From contig NZ_JAVLAS010000001.1 of assembly GCF_032190635.1 (NCBI RefSeq), forward strand, positions 1,240,001-1,304,000: a stretch of 64,000 bases of DNA, in the 5' to 3' direction. Position numbers and translations under genes: made by a program. This document shows positions 7,835 through 14,336 of the stretch, one piece after another (the first letter of the stretch is position 1; the number at the start of each line of letters is the position of its first letter). This DNA is from Levilactobacillus zymae (lineage in GTDB: Bacteria > Bacillota > Bacilli > Lactobacillales > Lactobacillaceae). A model generated the notes under the pieces. That model saw only the letters and a list, made by a program, of their open reading frames with translations, was not told the origin of the DNA and searched no databases.

Positions 7835-8236
7835 CTAAACCGGGGTCTTTGGAATGGGATAAGCATGTAGAATTTTAAATTGATTGGTGTTGGTCCAATT
7901 CACAGAATATTTTTTGTTTTTAGTCGTATATTTCCCATGTTTTCCACCAGTAACTTGCCATTCAAAGGGACCGGCACCACGAAAATAGGTTCGTACAGTT
8001 TCTCCTTTGTGAATGGTGACGTGGCCAGCGATATAGAATCCACCACGTTTGCGGTACTTAACGATGGCGGCGCGGCGAGTCTTTTTGACCTTTATCTTAT
8101 ATTCCTTTGGATAGTATTTTCTGATTAAATTAGGCGTTAATTTTTTAGCGTTAGTGGTTGTAGCTTGATTGATGCATATAGTTGTGCCACTAAACACTAT
8201 AGTTGCAAGGACAACCATTAAAGACTTTTTAAACAA
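7835..8236 (-). CDS. small secreted basic protein, unknown function
   Basis: 133 aa if started at TTG 8236, which has GGAGGTGG seven bases upstream; an ATG five codons earlier overlaps that ribosome site. Signal peptide: MFKKSLMVVLATIVFSGTTI with cleavage likely after TTTNA. The mature part is Lys/Arg/Tyr-rich (KYYPKEYKIKVKKTRRAAIV) and contains a repeating short beta-strand pattern. No known family. It has the same size and character as the secreted proteins at 12.2-14.1 kb, though without their LRGxW motif. Confidence 0.6.
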   Translation of the reverse strand: MFKKSLMVVLATIVFSGTTICINQATTTNAKKLTPNLIRKYYPKEYKIKVKKTRRAAIVKYRKRGGFYIAGHVTIHKGETVRTYFRGAGPFEWQVTGGKHGKYTTKNKKYSVNWTNTNQFKILHAYPIPKTPV

Positions 8237-8319
8237 TACTTCCACCTCCAAATTCAGCTTTTAAAGACATCCGTATCGGGTCTGTTTTTCGCTACTAAAG
8301 TCGAACTAATGCCTGGTTA

Positions 8320-8363
8320 TCGCGGGGGGATAGTGCAAGCTCCCCGCGAGAGGAGCATTTTTT
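8320..8363 (+). other. two mutually exclusive hairpins with a T-run
   Basis: TCGCGGGG (8320-8327) pairs with CCCCGCGA (8342-8349). The overlapping GCTCC (8339-8343) pairs with GGAGC (8352-8356), followed by ATTTTTT. The arrangement resembles an antiterminator/terminator pair on the + strand, but both neighbouring genes are on the - strand. Confidence 0.35.
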
Positions 8364-8416
8364 CTGTATTTTTTAAAGCTTATTAAGCAGAATTGAATTG
8401 CGGTGGATCTTAAAGA

Positions 8417-8844
8417 CTAACCATTCAGATGCTGAATGGCATATTCGGCCTGAGTAGCAGTGAATTTTTCACCAGCCGATGAGGTTAATTGCTCCCTAAT
8501 GGCATTATCGGACATATCCATATCTTTCTGATAAGATTTGGCCTTCTCCAAGGCATTTTTGTTCCAATCAACACCGGTAAGGTTTTTCATTGCATAGTTT
8601 ACAGCTTTGTCTGGGAAATCTTCGCCGCTAGATGAAGATAATTGATCACGAACGCCTTGCTCCGACATATTCATAGTTGTGGCATAAGATTTTGCTTTAT
8701 CTAAGGCGGCGCCATACTCAGCTGGTACTTCAGAGGACGAACTAGAGGAAGTAGAAGCAAGTTTACTAGTGGTATCTGTTGTGCTGGATGATGACGTGTC
8801 CGCAGAGTCGTCAGAACATGCTGCTAACGATAATCCGGTTAATA
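8417..8844 (-). pseudogene. Ltp-family surface lipoprotein, 5' end removed by IS30-type element
   Basis: The reading frame is open from the IS junction at 8844 to 8417. It begins within the lipoprotein signal peptide (LTGLSLAAC, a clear lipobox with Cys codon at 8818-8816), then a Ser/Thr linker, then Ltp repeats: LDKAKSYATTMNMSEQGVRDQL and LEKAKSYQKDMDMSDNAIREQL, each followed by a SS.GE.F...AVNYAMKNL/AEYAIQHL end. Ltp proteins are host-surface lipoproteins; phage-encoded relatives block DNA injection by other phages. Start codon and the positive signal-peptide end are missing; upstream the frame meets a TGA inside the IS. An internal ATG at 8674 would make only an 85-aa cytosolic remnant. 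Confidence 0.8.
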
Positions 8845-9887
8845 GGTAGATTGCAAATTTAATCCGAATTTTTGGACAAATTGGTCAGCATAACCTGATA
8901 CGGTGTTTGCCAGTCGAGTATTTTAAGCGGTCGCTGGTTAATTTGGAGTAACGTCGTCGTTAAATCTTGAGCACTAATGTGCTCAAAACGAGTCCCCTTA
9001 GGATAAAAATAACGTAAATTCCGATTAAAGCGTTCATTACTACCACGTTCAGCTGGCGTATAAGCATGACAGTAATAGGTCTTAATACCATATTGTGATT
9101 CAAATGATACTAGCCCACTAAACTCAGTACCACGGTCCACAGTAAAACTGTGCACCGGTCCATTAAAAGTTGTTAGGAACTTAGTCAGTGCTTCATTAAC
9201 ACTCGCTGTCGTTCGATCTTTTAACCGGTATGCCCAAAGGAACCGTGATTTTCGATCGATTAAAGTTAATAAAACTGCCTTACTATGCCCACGAGGACCA
9301 ACGACTGTATCTAGTTCAAAATCGCCGATGCGATTACGTTGATTAATCATCATGGGACGCTGTTCAATTGATCGCCCCAAAGATTGATTATATTTGGATC
9401 GTTGGTCAACGTTACGCCGTTGGCGTACGCCATGTTCAGGTAGATCATTCAAGGAGAAATCAATTCTCCCCTGATTTAGCCAATTATAAATAGATTTAGT
9501 AGCTAGTTTAAATTCGTGAGCAATCATTCCTGGTGACCAGCTTAGACGTAAATGGTTGAGAATTTTTTGCTTTAACTCATCGCTCAGCTTAGTTTTCCGA
9601 CCACATCGTGATCGCTTGTATTCGGCATCTGTTTGTGCTAATTCAGCCTGATAAGGTTGACATCGAGATAATTCATAAGAAATTGTTGACGGTGATCGGT
9701 TCAGCCGAACGCCCATTTGGATATTGGACAGCCCTAGTTCACAAAAGGTTTCGATTTTAATTCGTTCGGAATAGGTTATACTAGACAAAAGATCAGCTCC
9801 TAAAAGATGGGTTTGTGGTAAACACCATTTTAAAGGAAGCTGATCTTTTTTGTCCGAACAGCGTTCGGATTAATTTTACAATCTACC
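8845..9887 (-). mobile_element. IS30-family insertion sequence, copy 1
   Basis: 1,043 bp, same length and same transposase as the copy at 55443-56485. Imperfect terminal inverted repeats (GGTAGATTGCAAATTTAATC at 8845, and GGTAGATTGTAAAATTAATC read on the - strand from 9887). Flanks differ (TTAATA on the left, TCTATT on the right), so there is no target-site duplication. The left side is an Ltp lipoprotein gene and the right side an older IS30 relic, which points to deletion or recombination after insertion. Confidence 0.9.
8859..9788 (-). CDS. IS30-family transposase (copy 1)
   Basis: 309 aa, identical to the copy at 55542-56471. Helix-turn-helix for end binding in the first ~60 residues ([20 protein letters not shown]...[10 protein letters not shown]). 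DDE catalytic core: FELDTVVG (first D), [12 protein letters not shown] (second D) and [21 protein letters not shown] (E, the IS30 hallmark). TTG start with AGGAG upstream; that ribosome site is buried in a long hairpin. Intact and presumably active. Confidence 0.93.
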   Translation of the reverse strand: MSSITYSERIKIETFCELGLSNIQMGVRLNRSPSTISYELSRCQPYQAELAQTDAEYKRSRCGRKTKLSDELKQKILNHLRLSWSPGMIAHEFKLATKSIYNWLNQGRIDFSLNDLPEHGVRQRRNVDQRSKYNQSLGRSIEQRPMMINQRNRIGDFELDTVVGPRGHSKAVLLTLIDRKSRFLWAYRLKDRTTASVNEALTKFLTTFNGPVHSFTVDRGTEFSGLVSFESQYGIKTYYCHAYTPAERGSNERFNRNLRYFYPKGTRFEHISAQDLTTTLLQINQRPLKILDWQTPYQVMLTNLSKNSD

Positions 9888-10757
9888 TCTATTAAAATAT
9901 TCATTGGAACCTCGCTCCCATGGTGAATAAGCCCAAAATAAACTTTGATCTGATAATCCTGTTCTAAGGCCTGATAATTGGCAAACTCTTTACCATGATC
10001 AACAGTAATGGATTTTACTTGGGGACCGAAGGCCCCCATAAACTTGCCAAAGGCGGTGTTTAGAGCCTTAGCCGTTCTATTAGGGGCTTTGATGGCCCAT
10101 AGAAGTCGGGTCTTACGTTCTACGAATGTAACCAGACATGATCGTGACTCACTTCGACTAGAAAGCACCGTATCTACTTCCCAATGACCAAAAGCTAACC
10201 GTTGATTAACAGTTGTTGGCCGTTGTTCGACTTGAAGTCCCACTTGTAAATTTCCCACGATTTTCGCTCACTCGGTGCTGGCGGACATTCCGATTGGGTA
10301 GATCAGTCAATTTGAATGGGAGCCAGCCACGATTAAGCCAATTATAAATTGACGCAGTGCTCAAGTTATAAGCGGCCGCAACTGGTTTCTGGTGACCAGG
10401 TTAATCGTAAGTGATTGGTAATTAAAGTCGCTAATGCTGCCGTCAGCATCGAACGACGACCGCAATTCCGCCTTCTGCGATCTGCATCTTGCTGAGCTAA
10501 TTCTGGATCATAAGGTTTAACCCGGTCCAACTCATAGCCCCTAATCGTAGCTTTGGCGACGCCTAAGGCGTCAGCCATTACTTGGTAAGATTTATTCCCT
10601 TCATTGACCAGTTGTGCTAGTGCGCCACGTTGAAAACGTGATAAAGTAGATGTACCCAAAGTAATCACTCCCTATATTGGTTGGAATTAGCTACTACCAT
10701 TGTAAGTGATTGCTTTGGGCTTTTTAATTTCTGTTCGGATTAATTATAGAATTTGCC
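9888..10757 (-). pseudogene. older IS30-family transposase, truncated and frameshifted
   Basis: Different IS30 lineage from its neighbour. The N-terminal part (start ATG 10668, SRFQRGALAQLVNEGNKSYQ...ATIRGYELDRVKPYDPELAQ) goes out of frame at about 10385 (TWSPE). The continuation PVAAAYNLSTASIYNWLNRG is in a second frame, and a third frame from about 10258 carries FGHWEVDTVLSS, TFVERKTRLLWA and SITVDHGKEF. The glutamate-bearing C-terminus is absent, cut at 9888 by IS copy 1. Its own right-hand end TGTTCGGATTAATTATAGAA..TTTGCC lies at about 10732-10757. Confidence 0.8.
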
Positions 10758-10928
10758 TAGACGGTTACGCTGGTTCTTCCCGAAAAAGACCAATTTTAGC
10801 CAAGTAACGACTGATGAGATCCTAGCAGCACTTGAACTAATTAATCAACGACCATTAAAAATACATCATCAACAGACTGCCATTGAAAGATTCCGGGCTT
10901 GTTCGGATTAAACTTGTAATTTGCCTCT
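10758..10928 (+). pseudogene. third IS30-family relic, transposase C-terminus
   Basis: On the opposite strand to the previous relic. It encodes RLRWFFPKKTNFSQVTTDEI...[21 protein letters not shown] and a stop, the standard IS30 transposase ending, followed by an IS end TTCGGATTAAACTTGTAATT..TGCC. The 5' part is missing because the second element inserted into it. Nested insertions at one spot. Confidence 0.75.
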
Positions 10929-11104
10929 TTAAAAACTTTCGGGGAAGTACCGTGAACTTTCCCCTTAGACTGGTGCGGCATGAAATCACGGTCCGGCAAG
11001 TTCAGCTCGACCATCAACGGGGCCTGTCTGTTCACCAGCTAAGTCAGAAGTACGATTTAGCAGAACGGACGGTGCGGCACTACGTTCAGTTAAATTCTAA
11101 GTAA
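10929..11104 (+). pseudogene. Mor-type transcriptional regulator, 3' fragment
   Basis: The frame encodes FKNFRGSTVNFPLRL, then VRQVQLDHQRGLSVHQLSQKYDLAERTVRHYVQLNSK and a stop. It aligns throughout with the C-terminal two thirds of the intact regulator just downstream (EEFRGSQLNLPMKLYDRE... ELSDQYGYSQRWVKQTL). The 5' third was lost to the IS30 element on its left. It is a truncated paralogue, not a functional gene. Confidence 0.7.
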
Positions 11105-11210
11105 TTTAACAGTTACTTTAACGTGTAATGTTTACTGCTGCTCAGGTTTTTATCTGCCATGAAAGTTTGCTAACATAACGTCAGAAAAATAGTTTGAGGT
11201 GGTGGAAGGT

Positions 11211-11474
11211 ATGATGATAGATAAGGATGCGCTCCAACCAACGTATAAACGGTTAGACGAACTCCTCGGCAGTGACCTGCTGTTACAATTTTATGAAGAG
11301 TTTCGGGGCTCACAGCTGAATTTACCCATGAAGCTGTATGACCGTGAGGGGGCCACTCGAGCCATTTTAAAGAATTATCCGACGATGACCATCAAGGAGC
11401 TCTCGGATCAATATGGCTATTCACAGCGGTGGGTCAAGCAAACGTTGAAACAACACGAACCAAAAAATACATAG
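11211..11474 (+). CDS. Mor/C-type small transcriptional regulator
   Basis: 87-aa DNA-binding protein of the Mor transcription-activator type (phage Mu Mor relatives): an N-terminal dimerisation segment (LDELLGSDLLLQFYEEFRGSQLNLPM) and a C-terminal helix-turn-helix (IKELSDQYGYSQRWVKQTLKQH). Start ATG 11211 with GAGGTGG eight bases upstream; a GTG at 11199 lies inside that site. It is 23 bp from the secreted amidase and could govern the secreted-protein cluster that follows. A truncated twin lies 100 bp upstream. Family recognised from sequence pattern only. Confidence 0.7.
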   Translation: MMIDKDALQPTYKRLDELLGSDLLLQFYEEFRGSQLNLPMKLYDREGATRAILKNYPTMTIKELSDQYGYSQRWVKQTLKQHEPKNT

Positions 11475-11497
11475 CATAGAGGAGTCTGGGATTCAGG

Positions 11498-12172
11498 ATG
11501 AAACAATGGCAAAAGTGGATTAGTTTAAGTTTATTATTGCTACCGTTAACGGTTGGTAGTGTGTTCACGACCACGGCACAGGCCAAGGCGACCACGACTA
11601 CAGCTGCAAAGACCGTGAAGCCGAAAGCTAAACACCATTATCTATTGGTAATGGGGCACGGTGCCGGGGATGGCGGTGCGCAAGGCAACGGCACTAATGA
11701 AGCCCGATTTTTACGGCAGCACCTGTTACCGCAATTGAAAAAGTATGCTAAGCAAGTGAAGGGGAGTCGGGTAACCTTTTACAACCCCAAGCACAATATT
11801 GTCCGCGACACATTAGTGTTCCACAAGGGGTCGTATAAGATTAATAAAAAGACGACGGTGATCATGTTTCATTTAGATGCGGCCGGCGGGCATGGTGGTC
11901 ATGTCATTATTCATAAGCGAAAGCCAACTGCTCGGGACAAGCGTCTTGCGAAGGTCATCAAGAAGTATGTGGGACTCAATCCGGGTTACCGGGGTTACAG
12001 CTTCCGAACGAACTTGCGGAATTGTAACGTGTTGCGGCGCCGCGGGATTGACTATAGTCTCATTGAAACGGGCTTTATTACCAATAAGCACGATATGAAA
12101 CATATTCGCAAAAATATTAGTAAAATCGCGAAAGCGGACATTGAAGCGATCACAAACGAAAAGATCAAATAG
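11498..12172 (+). CDS. secreted N-acetylmuramoyl-L-alanine amidase (Amidase_3 type)
   Basis: 224 aa. Signal peptide ISLSLLLLPLTVGSVFTTTAQA, then a single zinc amidase domain that cuts the bond between muramic acid and L-Ala in peptidoglycan. Motifs: VMGHGAGDGGAQGNGTNEA (first zinc His; the family has GHGG.D.GA), MFHLDAAGG (second His, usually H.NA) and LIETGFITN (catalytic Glu). No cell-wall binding domain is visible. AGAGGAG at 11477-11483 is a somewhat distant ribosome site for ATG 11498. First of five consecutive genes for secreted proteins, suggesting common expression. Confidence 0.8.
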   Translation: MKQWQKWISLSLLLLPLTVGSVFTTTAQAKATTTTAAKTVKPKAKHHYLLVMGHGAGDGGAQGNGTNEARFLRQHLLPQLKKYAKQVKGSRVTFYNPKHNIVRDTLVFHKGSYKINKKTTVIMFHLDAAGGHGGHVIIHKRKPTARDKRLAKVIKKYVGLNPGYRGYSFRTNLRNCNVLRRRGIDYSLIETGFITNKHDMKHIRKNISKIAKADIEAITNEKIK

Positions 12173-12208
12173 GTTCGTTAACATCGGTAAAGAATGGGTG
12201 AATAAAAC

Positions 12209-12688
12209 ATGAAAAAACTTAGCTTAGTTAAGGGCTTGGCACTTTTGGGCGTCATGACGGTTACTGGAAGTCTCGGGTTGGCGCCAGTCACGGCCAGTGC
12301 CCAAGCCCGGACTACCCCCAAGGCACTACGGGGCGAATGGTTTCAAACCGCACCTGAGGTTCCGTATTATCTGAAGATCACTAAAAAGACGCTGCGGAGT
12401 ACCGTCGGATTTTACGACAAGGGACGCTGGGGTTATAAACAAGACAAGGTACTACATTTGGGTAAAAAGGTAAAAGTCAATCAGACCTTTACCATTAGCA
12501 AGAAGCCGAATAAAGCTGGGTATTGGACGATTCATTTAAAACAGAAGTCAAGTTGGTCCACGGATAGAATGAAGCTTAAGCCAATCAAAAAGGGACACCA
12601 GGTTTGGTTAAGTGGGGGTTATCAACCCGTGACCAAGAGCTTCATGAAAAAAGCGTTTGGCATTAAGTCGTACCAATCTCAGATGTAA
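12209..12688 (+). CDS. small secreted protein, LRGxW paralogue 1
   Basis: 159 aa. Signal peptide KGLALLGVMTVTGSLGLAP with cleavage near ASAQA. Right after it comes RTTPKALRGEWFQT, the motif shared by all four tandem paralogues. The mature region alternates Lys-rich beta-strand-like segments (YYLKITKKTLRSTVGFYDKG, KQDKVLHLGKKVKV, YWTIHLKQKS), suggestive of a small lipocalin-like or beta-barrel fold, but that is inference. Function unknown. 36 bp after the amidase gene. Confidence 0.7.
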   Translation: MKKLSLVKGLALLGVMTVTGSLGLAPVTASAQARTTPKALRGEWFQTAPEVPYYLKITKKTLRSTVGFYDKGRWGYKQDKVLHLGKKVKVNQTFTISKKPNKAGYWTIHLKQKSSWSTDRMKLKPIKKGHQVWLSGGYQPVTKSFMKKAFGIKSYQSQM

Positions 12689-12730
12689 ACGTCTAAAGGA
12701 AAAGTCATTAGCGAAGGAAGGTTTGCTAGG

Positions 12731-13204
12731 GTGCAACTAAAGAGGATCTTGGTCGCGGTCATGACGGGCTTCCTAATGCTTCCAGCAGGTAATCTGACGA
12801 CCGCACGGGCAGCGAAAAAGGCCTACACGACCCCTAAAGTCTTACGAGGAACCTGGTACTTTCAATTTGAGTACCGGCTAAATCATAAAATCAGATTAGA
12901 TAAGATGGTCATCACGAAGCACAGTATTCGCCATAGTGATCCCGACATGAACTTGGCGTATGGCGCTAAGCGGGTAGCTGTCTCGAAACTTAAGAGCGGC
13001 CACCATACATACTACAGTATTGCCCGTAAAGGAAAAGCTATGGGTAGTTTTAATATTCGCTCAGCGTATAAGCGAATTCAAAATAAAAAGCGCCATATTC
13101 TAATTCTCCCAACTAATGGCGGGTTTCAGGCCTACTATACGCACTTTAAACCCCATTATTCGTTCACGTACAGGGGGAACATCAACCAGGGATTCAGGGA
13201 ATAA
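12731..13204 (+). CDS. small secreted protein, LRGxW paralogue 2
   Basis: 157 aa from GTG 12731, with AAGGAAGG about eight bases upstream. Signal peptide RILVAVMTGFLMLPAGNL, cleavage near ARAA, then TTPKVLRGTWYFQFEY. Further shared features with its neighbours: KMVITKHSIRHSD (compare KITKKTLRST and KVTRRSMTLT) and a C-terminal Tyr/Phe-rich strand pattern. Extracellular, function unknown. Confidence 0.68.
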   Translation: MQLKRILVAVMTGFLMLPAGNLTTARAAKKAYTTPKVLRGTWYFQFEYRLNHKIRLDKMVITKHSIRHSDPDMNLAYGAKRVAVSKLKSGHHTYYSIARKGKAMGSFNIRSAYKRIQNKKRHILILPTNGGFQAYYTHFKPHYSFTYRGNINQGFRE

Positions 13205-13228
13205 TGTGATGAGACAGGAGCGGGGATT

Positions 13229-13663
13229 TTGAAAATAAGAAGCTTAATAGTCGGTAGTCTCGCGTTAGGGTTGTTTGGTGCGCTGGGCTCAACGGAAGCC
13301 CAAGCAAAGGCTAAATGGCATACGGGAATTCCAACCGCGTTACGGGGCAAATGGCGCACCAAGGCAATCTCCTACATGGGAGCGGATGTTCAAAAAATTC
13401 CGGTTAGTCGTCTAAGGGTGACGTTTACCAAAAAGAAAGTACATGTGTTATTGCCGAATGATCATCATTACATTACACGGCCTAAATGGCGTAAGACCGG
13501 ACGTACTTACATCGTTCGTGGCCAAATTAAACATTATGGTAAAACCGGCAATCTGAAGTTTAAGTTGTTGAACGCTAAGCATCTAGCGTTTACCTGGGCA
13601 GGACAGGCCATTGTTGGCCGGGATGCGATGGGAAATCTGGTCCGGTCTTACACGCGCTATTAA
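13229..13663 (+). CDS. small secreted protein, LRGxW paralogue 3
   Basis: 144 aa from TTG 13229 with AGGAG about nine bases upstream. Signal peptide SLIVGSLALGLFGALGS, cleavage near AQAKA, then TGIPTALRGKWRTKAI. Contains RLRVTFTKKKVHVLLP, the counterpart of the KITKKTLRST strand, and KLLNAKHLAFTWAGQAIVGR near the end. 24 bp from the previous gene. Function unknown. Confidence 0.68.
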   Translation: MKIRSLIVGSLALGLFGALGSTEAQAKAKWHTGIPTALRGKWRTKAISYMGADVQKIPVSRLRVTFTKKKVHVLLPNDHHYITRPKWRKTGRTYIVRGQIKHYGKTGNLKFKLLNAKHLAFTWAGQAIVGRDAMGNLVRSYTRY

Positions 13664-13685
13664 AAAATGCTAATGAGGGTGGTTA

Positions 13686-14123
13686 ATGATGAAAAAAGGC
13701 GCTAAGGCTTTATGCCTGATGGGGTTAGCAATGATTATTTGTCTCGCGTTAGCTACGGGGATTCAGGCTAGTGCTAGCGCTAGCTTGCCGAAGTCGATGC
13801 GAGGAACTTGGTATACCTATAACTCGAAAAAGCTCGGCTGGACAAAGATGAAGGTCACACGGCGGTCTATGACGCTGACGGATCGCTCAGGAGCGACTAA
13901 GTATCAGTTGGCTAAGCGGCATGCCGTGAAGTAAGATACCAAAACTAAGTTTTCGATTCTTTGGCGCCAAAATGGCGTTACGCGGACCAGCCGGGATTAT
14001 TTCCAACGAACCACTAAGCGGGTTGCGGGAAAGAAACGTGCGTGCTTGAAGCAGTATTTTAATCAGTATGGCTATCAAGGACTGACGAGCAATTGGTACC
14101 GGGTAAAAGTAGCCCATAAATAG
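13686..14123 (+). pseudogene. LRGxW paralogue 4, interrupted by an in-frame TAA
   Basis: ATG 13686 with GAGGG upstream gives a signal peptide (LMGLAMIICLALATGIQASA) and SLPKSMRGTWYTYNSKKLGW followed by KVTRRSMTLTDRS. A TAA at 13932-13934 stops it at 82 aa, but the same frame stays open for 62 more codons to 14123, with family-like content (TKFSILWRQNGVTR, YQGLTSNWYRVKVAHK). Without the nonsense codon it would be 145 aa, matching the siblings. A single substitution explains the break. Confidence 0.7.
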
Positions 14124-14127
14124 TAAA

Positions 14128-14160
14128 TAGAGCCTGTTCCTGAGTGGGGACGGGCTTTTA
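14128..14160 (+). terminator. terminator of the secreted-protein cluster
   Basis: AGCC.GT.CC / GG.AC.GGCT hairpin with TGAG loop followed by TTTTATT. Confidence 0.65.
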
Positions 14161-14336
14161 TTCAATGTAGATTGTTAAAATCATGCATAGTTTCTCAGCT
14201 AAGACGAGTTCAGCGGTTAGCAGCGTTGCCGCAGCTTTTTACGCTATCAACGATTGGCAGTGTCTTTCCTTGCCCTCTCCCGCACTTAGCGGGAAAATTA
14301 ATCTGTTAAACATTTCGTGACGAAAGGGGAAATGAC

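Noticed and set aside
11498..14123. Amidase plus secreted proteins as a prophage lysis cassette
   Set aside because: No holin, tail or packaging genes; the amidase has an N-terminal signal peptide and the neighbours are exported paralogues.
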